Shown here piece after piece: positions 63,479-64,000 of a stretch of DNA of 64,000 nucleotides. Location of the stretch: assembly GCA_034669505.1 (NCBI GenBank), contig JAXDNJ010000041.1:25280-89279 (forward strand), in the 5' to 3' direction. The stretch comes from JAFASC01 sp034669505. Lineage in GTDB: Bacteria; Pseudomonadota; Alphaproteobacteria; Rhizobiales; Beijerinckiaceae. The translations under genes were made by a program, and so were the position numbers. The stretch's first letter is position 1. Each line of letters begins with the position of its first letter. The notes beneath the pieces are model-generated. The model had not been told where the DNA came from, did not search any database, and saw only the letters and a program-made list of their open reading frames with translations.

Positions 63479-64000
63479 TCAGTAGATCGGGAATCGCGCC
63501 GTCAGCTCGGCGACCCGCGCCTTGACCGCGGCCTCGGCGCCATTCTGCCCCGAGTCGCCGGCCTTGACCAAGCCGTCGAGCACCTCGACGATCATCTCGC
63601 CGATGCGCTTGAACTCGGCGACGCCAAAGCCGCGCGTCGTCCCGGCCGGCGTCCCCAGCCTGATGCCTGACGTCACCATCGGCGAGGCCGTATCGAACGG
63701 CACGCCGTTCTTGTTGACGGTGATCCTCGCCCGCCCGAGCGCCGCCTCGGCGGCCTTCCCCGTGAGCTATTTCGGCCTGAGATCGACCAGCATCAGGTGG
63801 TTGTCGGTGCCGCCCGACACGATGGCCGTGCCGCCGGCCTGCAGCGTCGCGGCCATCGCCTTGGCGTTCTCCACCACGGCGCGCGCATAGGTCTTGAAGT
63901 CCGGCCGCAAGGCCTCGCCCAAAGCCACTGCTTTTGCTGCGATAACATGCATCAAGGGCCCGCCCTGCAGGCCCGGAAACACCGCCGAGTCGATCTTCTT
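63479..64000 (-). pseudogene. glyA: serine hydroxymethyltransferase, 3' part, interrupted by an in-frame amber codon
   Basis: The C-terminal part of GlyA, running off the window edge. It starts within the PLP-Lys downstream region FPGLQGGPLMHVIAAKAVALGEAL and continues VSGGTDNHLMLVDLRPK, then a TAG (complement of 63767-63769) stands where a Gly codon is expected before LTGKAAEAALGRARITVNKNGVPFD. The rest, TSGIRLGTPAGTTRGFGV to the end, stays in the same frame. The enzyme supplies glycine and one-carbon units. A stop here would remove about 95 C-terminal residues. A sequencing or assembly error is possible. Confidence 0.85.

Overview
The window is GC-rich, densely coding chromosomal DNA from an alphaproteobacterium, most probably of the order Hyphomicrobiales (Rhizobiales). 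The signs are a rhizobial-type GlnII glutamine synthetase, the nrdR-ribD-ribE block next to glyA, a homogentisate cluster with a DUF2783 gene, paired malonyl-CoA synthetase/decarboxylase genes, and many GGDEF/EAL/hybrid-kinase genes. It is mostly ordinary chromosome with a few accessory patches. The organism cannot be named from the sequence alone.

Layout: 0-5.7 kb holds a DUF488 gene, rpsD, an ASCH-domain gene, an Fe(II)/2-oxoglutarate oxygenase paired with a SAF-domain dehydrogenase, and comM. At 5775-9350 lies a discrete mobile element. It has 14-bp inverted ends (one mismatch), a candidate 9-bp GC-rich target duplication, an IS1-family-type DDE transposase, and passengers: a winged-helix-like protein, a small adenine-methyltransferase-like protein, a tRNA-Val-like gene with an unpaired anticodon stem, an unknown 236-aa protein and a DUF6894 protein. 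At 9.5-16.6 kb are a BON-domain protein and a homogentisate catabolic cluster (MarR regulator diverging from FAD hydroxylase, DUF2783, maiA, hmgA, fahA) with a perfect palindrome in the divergent promoter. At 16.8-21.4 kb is a type I secretion ATPase/HlyD pair with small orphan ORFs.

21.7-29.8 kb carries malonate activation/decarboxylation (matB, matA), modBC without modA, and a TRAP transporter (dctPQM). 29.8-33.2 kb carries glnII with a candidate sigma-54/NtrC promoter, a SixA-like phosphatase and an unknown protein. 33.4-46.3 kb is rich in surface and signalling genes (Tad-like protein, PilZ-receiver, EAL protein, hybrid kinase, GGDEF protein) around an Mfd-type helicase, a HAD phosphatase and a MerR regulator. 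46.3-54.5 kb has NIPSNAP, 2,4-dienoyl-CoA reductase-like and L,D-transpeptidase genes, an AT-rich two-gene cassette of unknown function beside a cytochrome b561 remnant, a methyltransferase, and a three-gene kinase/receiver operon. 54.8-61.2 kb carries a molybdopterin oxidoreductase and two tandem animal-type haem peroxidase genes that resemble cyclooxygenase; the downstream copy is frameshifted. The right end is ribE-ribD-nrdR and the 3' part of glyA, which is interrupted by an in-frame amber codon.

The most noteworthy items are the IS1-type transposon with its tRNA-like passenger, the tandem cyclooxygenase-like proteins (cyclooxygenase Tyr, proximal His and Ser positions kept, distal His replaced by Asp), the AT-rich membrane/cytosolic gene pair, and the interrupted glyA. 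All family calls are made by eye from motifs; no database search was possible.
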